Of a stretch of 64,000 nt of DNA, positions 7,683-18,984 are shown piece by piece. The notes beneath the pieces were generated by a model that was not told where the DNA came from, made no database searches, and saw nothing but the letters and a program-made list of their open reading frames with translations. The stretch covers positions 1 to 64,000 of the forward strand of contig JBBRYB010000020.1 of the NCBI GenBank assembly GCA_038238115.1. The letters run 5' to 3'. How positions within the stretch are numbered: position 1 is the stretch's first letter; each line of letters opens with the position of its first letter. Both the position numbers and the translations under genes were made by a program. The DNA comes from JBBRYB01 sp038238115 (GTDB taxonomy: Bacteria > Actinomycetota > Actinomycetes > Propionibacteriales > Nocardioidaceae).

Positions 7683-8833
7683 CGAGCGGCGTCCACGACG
7701 CGCACGTCCTCGACGCGCACGTCGAGAGCACTCTCGAGCGCAGCGATCTGATCGCCGACGTCTGTCTCGTCCAAACGCCGGGTCCCAGGAAACCGCGCGA
7801 CCTCGACCGCGGGCTTCTCGGTGCCGAGCAGCTTCCACGAGGCGCACAGCCGACCGTCGGCGAGGACAGCGCAGGAGAAGACTCCGTTCTCACGGCCCCA
7901 CACCAAGGGCAGATGGTCGGCGTCGAGGAAGCGCTCCCGACCCGCCGGTGCATAGCCGAGCAGCAGGCCGTCGAACTCGGGCAGCAACCGGACCCCTGGG
8001 TCGGCCGAGCCGCCGGGCGGCAGTTCGAGCAGGTCGAAGTGGAGGTCGCCACGCGGACCCAGCCGCTCGGACAGCTCATCGGCGACGGTCGTCAAAGCCG
8101 TGTCCACGCGGCGCAGGCCCTCGCCGGTCCACCAGGCGATGTCTCGTCGGCTGGCCGGCCCGAAGGCGGCCAGGTGGATGCGGATGAGCTCGACGAGCGC
8201 CGCGTCAGGATCCGCCAACCGGGCCCTGCGGTCCTCGTCAAGGACCTCGCTCGCGAGCCGGTAGCCGGGGGCGGTCCGCCGATCCCAGGGACCCGACAGC
8301 GGCCGGCGGATCAGCGCGCTGTGCCCATGGGCCATGCTCCGCCCCACGCCTGACGTGCGAGAGGCCTCGACCGCCTCATCCTGGTCGCACTCGGCGAGCC
8401 ACCGCGTGAGGTAGGCCCGAAGCTCCTCGGGGCTGCGCCACGCGCCGGTCGCGAAGCGCTCCATCTCGGCGCGCACCTGGTCGACATCGACGGTGCTCAG
8501 CTTGAGGCCACGCCGCCACACGTTGGTCAGCGTACGGCGGGCAACCGTGTCGAGAATCGCGTGCTGGTCGCGCACACACGTGTGCACGGTCCCGCGAAGG
8601 TTGCTGCCGCGCACGAGGTCGAGCGCCTCGTAGGCGGCGTTGACCGCGTGGTTGCTCGCGCCGGGCAGCCGCGATGACACCGTCACGAACGGCGAGCGCG
8701 GCACCTGCGCCTGGATCGGGCCAACTCGCCGTACGAGCTCGACCACACCCGCCCGACCACGACCACGGATCCTGGGGAACTGTCGCCGCAGGGTCGCCCG
8801 CGCGAGCTCCTCCCACGTGCACGCCGTCGCCAT
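7679..8833 (-). CDS. AlkZ/YcaQ-like winged-helix DNA glycosylase
   Basis: A 384-residue member of the HTH_42 (winged-helix DNA-binding) family, which includes AlkZ of Streptomyces and YcaQ/AlkX of E. coli. These are DNA glycosylases that unhook interstrand crosslinks or remove bulky alkylated bases. The catalytic Q-x-Q motif of the AlkZ branch is visible as IQAQVPRSP, with QAQ at residues 41-43. Annotation pipelines often call this family simply winged helix DNA-binding domain protein. ATG 8833 (MATACTWEEL) is preferred over the GTG-type start three codons upstream. The downstream TauE-like gene overlaps by 4 bp. A role in alkylation or crosslink repair follows from the motif and has not been shown for this protein. 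Confidence 0.82.
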   Translation of the reverse strand: MATACTWEELARATLRRQFPRIRGRGRAGVVELVRRVGPIQAQVPRSPFVTVSSRLPGASNHAVNAAYEALDLVRGSNLRGTVHTCVRDQHAILDTVARRTLTNVWRRGLKLSTVDVDQVRAEMERFATGAWRSPEELRAYLTRWLAECDQDEAVEASRTSGVGRSMAHGHSALIRRPLSGPWDRRTAPGYRLASEVLDEDRRARLADPDAALVELIRIHLAAFGPASRRDIAWWTGEGLRRVDTALTTVADELSERLGPRGDLHFDLLELPPGGSADPGVRLLPEFDGLLLGYAPAGRERFLDADHLPLVWGRENGVFSCAVLADGRLCASWKLLGTEKPAVEVARFPGTRRLDETDVGDQIAALESALDVRVEDVRVVDAAR

Positions 8834-8890
8834 TCGAATCAACCTAACCGAGGGACGGCGCAGGCACCGCCGGATACACGAGGTATGGCC

Positions 8891-11746
<2,856 letters not shown>

Positions 11747-11837
11747 CTGAGTCTCCTTCACAGCAGTGGTCGCTCCGACAATCCTTGCTCAGTCTCGTCG
11801 AGAACGCTTGAGCAACCGGAGCCGCGGTAACCAAAGT

Positions 11838-11855
11838 TATCTTGATATCAAGATA
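11838..11855. promoter_or_regulatory. Perfect 18-bp palindrome upstream of aconitase, candidate operator
   Basis: TATCTTGATATCAAGATA is its own reverse complement over all 18 bases and is strikingly AT-rich for this genome. It lies 92-109 bp upstream of the acn start and 41 bp beyond the 3' end of the sulfotransferase-like gene. A possible minus-strand -10 (TAACTT) directly abuts it, so a bound dimer would block acn transcription. It differs from the AcnR operator described in Corynebacterium, and I cannot name the regulator. Confidence 0.65.
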
Positions 11856-11895
11856 CATGGAAGGACGGCGGCGCGCACCCAACGCGACGGCCCGA

Positions 11896-13104
11896 TCAGG
11901 ATGGGTCGAGCGAGCCCGCGAGGTATCCAGGCTCCGCGAGCAGCCGGCGGACAACTCTGCTCTTCTCGAGCTGGCGACTCGCCAGGTCGTCGCCGGGGGC
12001 GAGGTACGACGACAGCTGCTCGGCGCGCAGGCGCTCGCGGCCAGTGGGCGTCAGCCACCCCTCGACGTCGTCGACGAGCTGCTCGTGCTCGATGCGGAGA
12101 TCTGCCAGCACCTGCCCCACCCCCACCAGACCGGCGAGGGCGGCGTCGAGCAACTCGGCGTCGGTCGAGTGGGCCGGGTCGACTCGGTGCTGCGTCGGCT
12201 CACCGCTCGGGATCAGCTCGCTCAGGTCACCCACCACCCGGACACCCGTCGCCTCGACGGATTCGACCAACGAGTGGGCGCGTTGCACGCACCACGCAAG
12301 CGTGGCCCCATCCAGGCGGATCGGAGGTTCCTGCGACGCGCGCCGGGCCAGAACCAGACGCGACAGCGCGTTCTTGAACGCCCACATGTAGTGCAGCCAG
12401 TCGAGGTCCTCCGTCCGCTCGTTGATCCGGCGAAGCAGCTCGGCCGAGTGCGTACCCAGTGACGCATTGACCTGGGCGGGCTGCTGGAGGCCGGCCGCGT
12501 CGGCACCGATCACTGCGGCGAAGCGTTCCCCCATGATGGCGGGGTCGGCACCCGCACGGGGGACGGTGACGAGTGAGATCCGGTCTTCGGGCACGTGCCG
12601 CTGCCATCGGGTGATGATCCGCGCGAGGTCGTGGCGGCGCCAGAAGCTCGCCGCCGTACCTCCCGCGTCCGAGTCGGACACGAGTGCGGCGACATAGTCG
12701 TCCCAGGAGTCCAGGTGTCGGTTCCGTACGCCGGTCTGCCATTGGGAGGGGATGGTGCGAGCGAGGTCGCGGGCGGTGAGGACCACATGCACCTCGGCGG
12801 GACCGAATGCCTCGACCAGGCGACGCACCTTGCTCGAGCCGATCGTCGCCAGCAACTCGTTGGAGACGAGGGCATCCGCCGGGTGGTCGCGGATCTGCCG
12901 GGCCAGCCGCTCCCACGCCCCCTCAAGACCGGGTCGCTCACGCGTCGTCCCCAATAGGTCGTCGGCCGCCAGGAAGTTGTCCTGCGACCATCCCCAATGG
13001 ATCCCCTGGGCGGCGAGCTTCTCGACATTGGCGTTGCAGAGGTCCTGGATGTAGCTCGTGGCTGACTTCATCGTGCCGATATGGAGATAGACACGCCTGG
13101 CCAT
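11896..13104 (-). CDS. Sulfotransferase-like protein, paralogue 1
   Basis: A 402-residue protein with a PAPS-type P-loop at the N-terminus: LHIGTMKSATSYIQ (7-20) matches the 5'-phosphosulfate-binding loop of sulfotransferases. A second motif, TARDLARTIPSQWQ, fits the 3'-phosphate-binding region. No signal peptide or membrane segment is seen. The acceptor is unknown. It follows its close paralogue by 17 bp and shares the same architecture throughout, so the pair arose by tandem duplication. It is probably the last gene of the operon that starts at the APC permease. Confidence 0.72.
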   Translation of the reverse strand: MARRVYLHIGTMKSATSYIQDLCNANVEKLAAQGIHWGWSQDNFLAADDLLGTTRERPGLEGAWERLARQIRDHPADALVSNELLATIGSSKVRRLVEAFGPAEVHVVLTARDLARTIPSQWQTGVRNRHLDSWDDYVAALVSDSDAGGTAASFWRRHDLARIITRWQRHVPEDRISLVTVPRAGADPAIMGERFAAVIGADAAGLQQPAQVNASLGTHSAELLRRINERTEDLDWLHYMWAFKNALSRLVLARRASQEPPIRLDGATLAWCVQRAHSLVESVEATGVRVVGDLSELIPSGEPTQHRVDPAHSTDAELLDAALAGLVGVGQVLADLRIEHEQLVDDVEGWLTPTGRERLRAEQLSSYLAPGDDLASRQLEKSRVVRRLLAEPGYLAGSLDPS

Positions 13105-13121
13105 GAACCGAGGTTAACGCC

Positions 13122-14159
13122 TCACGACAGGTCCTCCTCCCGCTCACGCAGCACCGACACCACGCCGACGAGGCCGACGACGGCATCGACCGCGGCGTCG
13201 AGGAGCTCCTCGGTGGTGGCCTCCCCCGGGGCGACGCTCCCGGACGCGGGCTGATCCACCGGGAGCAGCTCGGCCGCGTCACCGACCACTCTGATCCCGG
13301 CGTCGGCGATGTCGTCGATCATCTGCTCAGAGCGCGCCCGAGCCCAGGTGAGCTGCTCGGCCGACAGCCTGATGGGCGGCTCGACCGGGGCTCGACGCGC
13401 CAGCAAGGAGCGGGTAAGCGTGTGCTTGACCGTCAGTCTGTAACGTTCGCGGTCGTCCGCGTCGAACCGCTCATGCACGCGACGCATGAGCTCCGCCGAG
13501 TGCGCGCCGAGCGTGGGGTTCTGCATGCTGGGCTGGCTCCAGCCGTCCGCGCCGTCGACTCCCAGCACCGACAGGAACCGCCGCCCCACCGCCGCGTATT
13601 CGCTGCCCGCGGGGGGCACCGTCACCAGCCAGATCCGGTCAGGACCGACAAGCCTGGCCCAGTCGTCGATGATCCGGGTGAGGTCCTGACGCCGCCAGAA
13701 CCAGTCGACGGCGTCGTCCTCGTACCTGTCGTCCATCAGGGCCTGCGTGAACTCCGGCCAGGCGGGCATCCGTCGATGTCGCGCCCCCTCCTGCCACTGT
13801 GAGGGGATGACCCGTCCCAGGTCTCGAGCGGTGATGATCACCTGGATGTCAGCGGGTTCGAGCTCGCCGAGAAGGGACCGCAGCCTGCGGCGCTTGCGCA
13901 GCGACAGCAACTCGTTCGAGATGAGTGCGCTGCCGCGATGGCCGTCGATGGCCGCCTTGAAGGTGGACCAGTCGCCGTCATGGGAGCGCCCCGGTCCTTT
14001 CGGACCCAGCAAGTCGGACACCGCTGTGAAGTTGAGCTCCGCCTGCGACCAGTAGACACCGGCCGCCGCGAGGCGCTCGCGATTGAGGCTGCAGAGATCC
14101 TGCAGATACGTCGTCGCCGACTTCATCGTGCCGATGTGGAGGAAGACCCGGGCGGCCAT
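13122..14159 (-). CDS. Sulfotransferase-like protein, paralogue 2
   Basis: A 345-residue tandem paralogue of the next gene downstream. Shared blocks are LHIGTMKSATTYLQDLCS at the N-terminus (PAPS-binding P-loop), ISNELLSL, TARDLGRVIPSQWQEG (3'-phosphate region), FWRRQDLTRII and LGAHSAELMRRV. ATG 14159 sits directly before the conserved motif, as in the paralogue (MARRV versus MAARV). It lies 40 bp after the methyltransferase gene, so probably in the same operon. It lacks the roughly 50 extra C-terminal residues of paralogue 1. The substrate is unknown; sulfation of a polysaccharide, lipid or small molecule is possible. Confidence 0.72.
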   Translation of the reverse strand: MAARVFLHIGTMKSATTYLQDLCSLNRERLAAAGVYWSQAELNFTAVSDLLGPKGPGRSHDGDWSTFKAAIDGHRGSALISNELLSLRKRRRLRSLLGELEPADIQVIITARDLGRVIPSQWQEGARHRRMPAWPEFTQALMDDRYEDDAVDWFWRRQDLTRIIDDWARLVGPDRIWLVTVPPAGSEYAAVGRRFLSVLGVDGADGWSQPSMQNPTLGAHSAELMRRVHERFDADDRERYRLTVKHTLTRSLLARRAPVEPPIRLSAEQLTWARARSEQMIDDIADAGIRVVGDAAELLPVDQPASGSVAPGEATTEELLDAAVDAVVGLVGVVSVLREREEDLS

Positions 14160-14199
14160 GCCGCCAGGGTAGCCAGGCGGCGGCCGCACCGGCGCGAGT

Positions 14200-15393
14200 T
14201 CAGCCGCTGGGGCGATGGCAGATGGCGATGCACTCGACATGGTGGGTCATCGGGAAGATGTCGAAGGCACGCAGCGAGGTCAGCTCATAGCCGCAGCCTC
14301 GTAGAGCCTTGAGGTCTCGGGCCAACGTTGCGGGGTCGCAGGCCACGTAGGCGAGTACCCGCGGGCCGAGCCTCGCGGTCGCCTTCACCACCTGTGCCCC
14401 TGCACCGGCGCGTGGCGGGTCAAGCACGACGACGTCGAGACGGCCCTGGGCGCTCCTCCCGCGGACGAACCGGTCGACCCGGTCCTCGACACAGCGCACC
14501 TGCGGCAGGTCGGCGAGGTTGGCGCGGGCGTGCCCAATCGCCCGTCGGTGCGACTCGACGGCGACCACCCGGCCGGTCTCCCCCACGCGTCCTGCCAGAG
14601 CCGCCGACAGCAGGCCGACCCCCGCGTACAGGTCCCAGCACCGCTCGCCCGGCATGGGGTCGGCCCCGTCGAGGACCGCCTCGACGAGAGCCCCTGCCGC
14701 GCCGGGGTGCACCTGCCAGAAGTCACCGGCCTGCACCCGCCAGCGGCGACCTAGCAACGCCTCAGTGACGACGGGTGCGGTCGCGGCATCGGTGACCACG
14801 ACGCGTTCGCCGGTGCTCGTGACGACGGCCTCGGCGGACTCGACGCCGGCGGTCATGGCGTCCTGTACGTCGGGAAGCTCGGGCACGGCGATGCGGCAAC
14901 GGTCGACGGCGACCACGTCGTGGGACCGGTGCTTCCTCAGGCCTTTGTGACCGTCAGCGTCGGCGCTGAAGCGGACCCGGGTGCGCCAGTCGAGGCCGTC
15001 GACGTCGCCGGCGACCTGCTCAACGGTCACCGGCCGCTCGATGCCGGCGAGCCGGGAGAGCTGCTCGGACACGACCTGGCCGAGAAGCTCGCGTTGGTGG
15101 GCCAGGCGCACGTGCTGGAAGTCGCATCCGCCGCAGGCGCCCGGCCCGGCATGAGGACACGGCGCCTCGACGCGATCGGCTGACGGCGTCAGGATCTCCA
15201 CCGCGTCGCCACGCAGGTAGCGAGACTCCCCCGCGCCCTCGGTGACCCGCACCCGGACCCGCTCTCCGGGAATGGCGTGCCGGACGAAGACCACGCGCCC
15301 CTCATGCCGAGCCACGCAGTGCCCGCCGTGTGCAACGGCACCCACGTCGACCTCGACCTCGGTGCCCACCAAGGGGTCGCACGCAGAGGTCAT
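14200..15393 (-). CDS. TrmA/RlmD-family RNA (uracil-C5) methyltransferase
   Basis: A 397-residue SAM-dependent enzyme that makes 5-methyluridine in rRNA or tRNA. In order it shows an N-terminal TRAM domain, an Fe-S cysteine set Cys79-x7-Cys87-x2-Cys90 typical of RumA/RlmD, SAM motif WDLYAGVGLLSAAL, DPPRAGAG, and YVACDPATLARDL with the catalytic cysteine. Which uridine is modified cannot be told from sequence. ATG 15393 overlaps the TGA of the APC permease gene (ATGA), giving translational coupling. Confidence 0.92.
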   Translation of the reverse strand: MTSACDPLVGTEVEVDVGAVAHGGHCVARHEGRVVFVRHAIPGERVRVRVTEGAGESRYLRGDAVEILTPSADRVEAPCPHAGPGACGGCDFQHVRLAHQRELLGQVVSEQLSRLAGIERPVTVEQVAGDVDGLDWRTRVRFSADADGHKGLRKHRSHDVVAVDRCRIAVPELPDVQDAMTAGVESAEAVVTSTGERVVVTDAATAPVVTEALLGRRWRVQAGDFWQVHPGAAGALVEAVLDGADPMPGERCWDLYAGVGLLSAALAGRVGETGRVVAVESHRRAIGHARANLADLPQVRCVEDRVDRFVRGRSAQGRLDVVVLDPPRAGAGAQVVKATARLGPRVLAYVACDPATLARDLKALRGCGYELTSLRAFDIFPMTHHVECIAICHRPSG

Positions 15394-17453
15394 CGGTCTC
15401 TGGCCTCGCCATCGCCCGGCTCCTGCCGCTGGCCGGAATGGCCGTCGATTGGGCCTCGGCGCACCGTTCGCGCGACGAGGTTGTTGCGCTCGGCCCGTTT
15501 CGCGGCCGCCGCCGAGGATCGCAGCTGGAACGGGACGGACGTGACCATGACTCCCGGGGTGAAGAGGAGGCGACCCTTGAGGCGCAGCGCGCTCTGGTTG
15601 TGCAGGAGCTGCTCCCACCAGCGGCCGACGACGTACTCAGGGATGTAGACGGTGACCACGTCGCGTGGGCTGCGCCGCCTGATGTCGCGCACGTAGTCGA
15701 GGATCGGCTTGGTGATCTCGCGGTACGGCGAGTCGAGCACCGTCAGCGGCACCGGGATGCCCGCCTCGTCCCAGGCCTGCATCAGCTGGGCGGTCGCCTC
15801 CTGGTCCACATCGACGGTGACCGCCTCGAGCGTGTTCGGGCGGGACGCGCGTGCGTAGGCGACGGCACGCAGGGTCGGCTTGTGGATCTTCGAGACGAGC
15901 ACGATCGCATGGATACGCGACGGCAGGGACACGTCCTCCTCGACCGCAGCCAGCTCGGTGACGACGTTGTCGTAGTGGCGGCGAATGCCTTTCATCAAGA
16001 AAAACAGGCAGATCATCGCCGTGATGGCGATCCAGGCACCGGCGAGGAACTTCGTGATCAACACGATGATCAGCACGAGGGCCGTCACCGTCAGTCCGAC
16101 ACCATTGATCATCCGGCTGCGCTGCATCCGCCGCCGCTCCGCTGGGGCGCTCTCGGTGCGCAGCAGCCTGGTCCAATGGATAATCATGCCGGTCTGGCTC
16201 GTGGTGAACGAGACGAAGACCCCCACGATGTAGAGCTGGATGAGCCGGGTGACCTGCGCGTCGAACGAGTAGATCAAGACCACGGCGAAGCCCGCCAACA
16301 ACAAGATGCCGTTGGAGAAGGCGAGCCGGTCGCCGCGCGAGTGCAGCTGACGGGGCATGAACCCGTCTCTCGCGAGGATGGATACCAGGACTGGAAACCC
16401 GTTGAAGGCGGTGTTCGCCGCCAGCACCAAGATCACACCTGTGGCCGCCGCGACGATGTAGAACCCCGGCCGGAAGTGGTCGAAGATCCCGTTGGCCAGC
16501 TGTCCGATCACCGGATCCTGGTTGAAGCCGGCCGGCACGGGGTTGCCGTTCGGGTTGAGAAGCACGACCCCGTTGTCGACGTCGGCCAGCCTGACGTGCA
16601 TGAGGTTGCCGAGGATGAGGATCGACAACCCCATGGTGACAGCGATGGTGCCCAGCAGGAGCAGCGTCGTGGCCGCGTTGCGCCCCTTCGGCTTGCGAAA
16701 GGCGGGGACGCCGTTGCTGATGGCTTCCACGCCGGTCAGCGCCGCGGAGCCGGACGCGAAGGCGCGCAACACCAAGAACACGAGGGCGAAGCTGCCGATG
16801 CCGCCGGCGATGTGCTCGGTGCCCCGCAACGAGTAGTCGGCGAGCTCCGAGGGGGGCAGACTGCCGCGGAAGTACCTGACGAAGCCCCACAGCGCCATGC
16901 CAAGGATGGAGACCATGAAGATGTAGGTCGGGATCGCGAAGGCGGTTCCCGACTCCCGCACGCCGCGCAGGTTCATCGTCATCAAGAAGACCGTGGCAGC
17001 GATGGCTAAGGTGGCCTCGTGGCCTTGAAGCGGCTCGATGGCCGCAGCAGCGTACTGGGCCGCGGACGAGATCGATACCGCCACCGTCAGCACGTAGTCC
17101 ACCATCAGGGCGCTTGCCACGGTGAGACCGGCGAAGCTCCCCAGGTTCGTGGTGGCGACCTCGTAGTCACCGCCACCTGACTGGTAGGCCTGCACGTTCT
17201 GGCGGTATGACGCGACGACGGTCAGCATCACGAGCGCGACGGCGATGCCGACCGGCCACGAGACCGTGTAGTAGGCCAACCCCGCGGCGGACAGCGTGAG
17301 AAAGATCTCGTCGGGCGCGTAGCCGACCGAAGAGAGGGCGTCGCTGGCGAAGACAGGCAAGGCGATCCGCTTCGGCAGCAGCGTTTCTCCAAGCTGGGTG
17401 TTGCGAAGCTTGCGTCCCAACAGCAGCCGCTTGCCGACATCGCCGATACCCAC
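15390..17453 (-). CDS. APC-superfamily permease, possibly a KimA-like potassium importer
   Basis: A 687-residue protein. It has a short N-terminal segment, about 12 membrane spans (first near 45-75) and a cytosolic C-terminal domain of about 170 residues with Asp/Arg-rich stretches. It starts with GKRLLLGRKLRNTQLGETLLPKRIALPVFASD, as expected for the long APC permeases of actinobacteria, annotated as amino-acid permeases. Its divergent neighbours are two TrkA proteins, regulators of potassium uptake, and KimA of Bacillus is an APC-fold potassium importer of similar layout. Potassium transport is therefore plausible but unproven. It heads the operon with the m5U methyltransferase. Confidence 0.85.
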   Translation of the reverse strand: MGIGDVGKRLLLGRKLRNTQLGETLLPKRIALPVFASDALSSVGYAPDEIFLTLSAAGLAYYTVSWPVGIAVALVMLTVVASYRQNVQAYQSGGGDYEVATTNLGSFAGLTVASALMVDYVLTVAVSISSAAQYAAAAIEPLQGHEATLAIAATVFLMTMNLRGVRESGTAFAIPTYIFMVSILGMALWGFVRYFRGSLPPSELADYSLRGTEHIAGGIGSFALVFLVLRAFASGSAALTGVEAISNGVPAFRKPKGRNAATTLLLLGTIAVTMGLSILILGNLMHVRLADVDNGVVLLNPNGNPVPAGFNQDPVIGQLANGIFDHFRPGFYIVAAATGVILVLAANTAFNGFPVLVSILARDGFMPRQLHSRGDRLAFSNGILLLAGFAVVLIYSFDAQVTRLIQLYIVGVFVSFTTSQTGMIIHWTRLLRTESAPAERRRMQRSRMINGVGLTVTALVLIIVLITKFLAGAWIAITAMICLFFLMKGIRRHYDNVVTELAAVEEDVSLPSRIHAIVLVSKIHKPTLRAVAYARASRPNTLEAVTVDVDQEATAQLMQAWDEAGIPVPLTVLDSPYREITKPILDYVRDIRRRSPRDVVTVYIPEYVVGRWWEQLLHNQSALRLKGRLLFTPGVMVTSVPFQLRSSAAAAKRAERNNLVARTVRRGPIDGHSGQRQEPGDGEARDR

Positions 17454-17569
17454 GCAGGGATGCTAGACCACGGTTGCCGCCCGCATGGCTCTGCACCGGT
17501 GTAGCGTCGTGGTCGACCAGCGACGGTGGGTCGCTGCGCGGAGCCCACAACATTGCAAGGGGCGGCACG

Positions 17570-18232
17570 GTGCACATCGTCATCATGGGATGCGGTCGCG
17601 TGGGGGCGACGTTGGCGCGAGCGCTGGAGCGCCGTAGCCACACCGTCGCCGTCATCGACAACAACCCCGATGCGTTCCGCCGTCTCGGGCCTGGCTTCAT
17701 CGGGGACAAGGTCACCGGCTATGGGTTCGACCAGACAGTGCTCGAGGCCGCCGGCATCACCAAGTCGGGTGGTTTCGCCGCCGTGAGCAGCGGCGACAAC
17801 TCCAACATCATCTCCGCCCGGGTGGTACGGGAGACGTTCGGCATCGACAACGTGGTGGCCCGTATCTACGACCCTGGACGCGCGGAGGTCTACCAGCGAC
17901 TCGGTATCCCCACCGTCGCCACGGTGCGCTGGACGGCGGACCAGATACTGCGCCGGCTGTTGCCGGCCGGCTCCGAGCCGGAATGGCGTGACCCGACCGG
18001 TGCGATCCGCATCAGTGTCATCGACGCGGTACCTGCGTGGATCGGCCACCGAGCCACCGAGCTCGAGACCACGACCGGGGCCAGGGTGGCCTTCCTTACC
18101 CGCCTTGGCGAGGGCATCATGATGGCCCCCGACCTCGTGCTCCAGCATGGCGACCTCCTCCACCTCGTCAGCGCAGAAACAGACGCGGAAAAGGTGGAGG
18201 CGGCGATCGACAAGGGACCGGAGGAGCGCTGA
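17570..18232 (+). CDS. trkA: TrkA-type potassium-uptake regulator (first copy)
   Basis: A 220-residue cytosolic protein with an N-terminal RCK/TrkA-N Rossmann domain (GCGRVG at 7-12, Asp30 for NAD ribose) and a C-terminal TrkA-C domain. Such proteins gate potassium channels or transporters by binding NAD(H) or ATP. GTG 17570 is chosen because AAGGGG precedes it and it gives the family start; the frame is open 32 codons further. Its TGA overlaps the ATG of the second copy by one base. It is divergent from the APC permease, with 116 bp between their starts. Confidence 0.92.
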   Translation: MHIVIMGCGRVGATLARALERRSHTVAVIDNNPDAFRRLGPGFIGDKVTGYGFDQTVLEAAGITKSGGFAAVSSGDNSNIISARVVRETFGIDNVVARIYDPGRAEVYQRLGIPTVATVRWTADQILRRLLPAGSEPEWRDPTGAIRISVIDAVPAWIGHRATELETTTGARVAFLTRLGEGIMMAPDLVLQHGDLLHLVSAETDAEKVEAAIDKGPEER

Positions 18233-18930
18233 TGCGCGTCGCGATCGCTGGTGCCGGTGCGGTGGGTCGCTCCGTCGCCGCGGAGCTGCTCGAGAACGGC
18301 CATGAGGTGCTGCTGATCGACAAGGACCCCCACGCCATCCGGGCCGACACCGTGCCGACTGCGGAGTGGCTGCTCGCCGACGCCTGCGAGCTCTCCTCGC
18401 TCGACGAGGCTGCGTTGCAACGCTGTGACGTCGTGATCGCCTGCACCGGCGACGACAAGGCAAACCTCGTCATCTCGCTGCTCGCCAAGACGGAGTTCGC
18501 CGTACCCCGCACCGTCGGACGGGTGAACCACCCGGCCAACGAGTGGCTCTTCAACGAGTCGTGGGGTATCGACGTCGCCGTCTCAACGCCGCGGATCATG
18601 TCCGCGCTCGTCGAGGAGGCGGTGAGCGTCGGCGATGTGGTGCGCCTGTGGACGTTCAGACAGAGCGAGGCCAACATGGTCGAGCTCACGCTGCCCGACG
18701 ACTCACCGTACGTCGGCTCGACCGTGCGCGAGGTGGCGTGGCCGGCCGACACATCCTTGGTGGCGTTGTTGCGCGAGGGGCATGTGCATGCGCCCGACCC
18801 AGATGCCACCCTCGAAGCCCGCGACGAGCTGCTCTTCGTGTCGACCACGTCCGCGGAGAGCGACCTGGAGCTCCTGCTCGCCCCTCACGACCACCAGACC
18901 AAGACCGACGAGTCCTCAGCAAGCGGCTAG
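18232..18930 (+). CDS. trkA: TrkA-type potassium-uptake regulator (second copy)
   Basis: A 232-residue paralogue of the preceding gene with the same two-domain design: GAGAVG at 7-12, Asp30, and a TrkA-C domain from about residue 140 (TFRQSEANMVELTLP). Paired trkA genes (CeoB/CeoC in mycobacteria) are typical of actinobacteria, where the two proteins may form a hetero-octameric gating ring. The start overlaps the previous stop (TGATG), so expression is coupled. No TrkH/TrkG membrane subunit lies in the window; the divergent APC permease is the only nearby candidate partner. Confidence 0.92.
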   Translation: MRVAIAGAGAVGRSVAAELLENGHEVLLIDKDPHAIRADTVPTAEWLLADACELSSLDEAALQRCDVVIACTGDDKANLVISLLAKTEFAVPRTVGRVNHPANEWLFNESWGIDVAVSTPRIMSALVEEAVSVGDVVRLWTFRQSEANMVELTLPDDSPYVGSTVREVAWPADTSLVALLREGHVHAPDPDATLEARDELLFVSTTSAESDLELLLAPHDHQTKTDESSASG

Positions 18931-18984
18931 TGCCGCTCCCCCAACGTCGTCGCGCGGCGCAGGGCGAACCTTGGTGGACGGGTG

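Noticed and set aside
15330..17009. 559-codon plus-strand frame over the permease and methyltransferase genes
   Set aside because: Asp/His/Arg/Gln-rich product typical of antisense of hydrophobic membrane proteins; the opposite strand is clearly coding.
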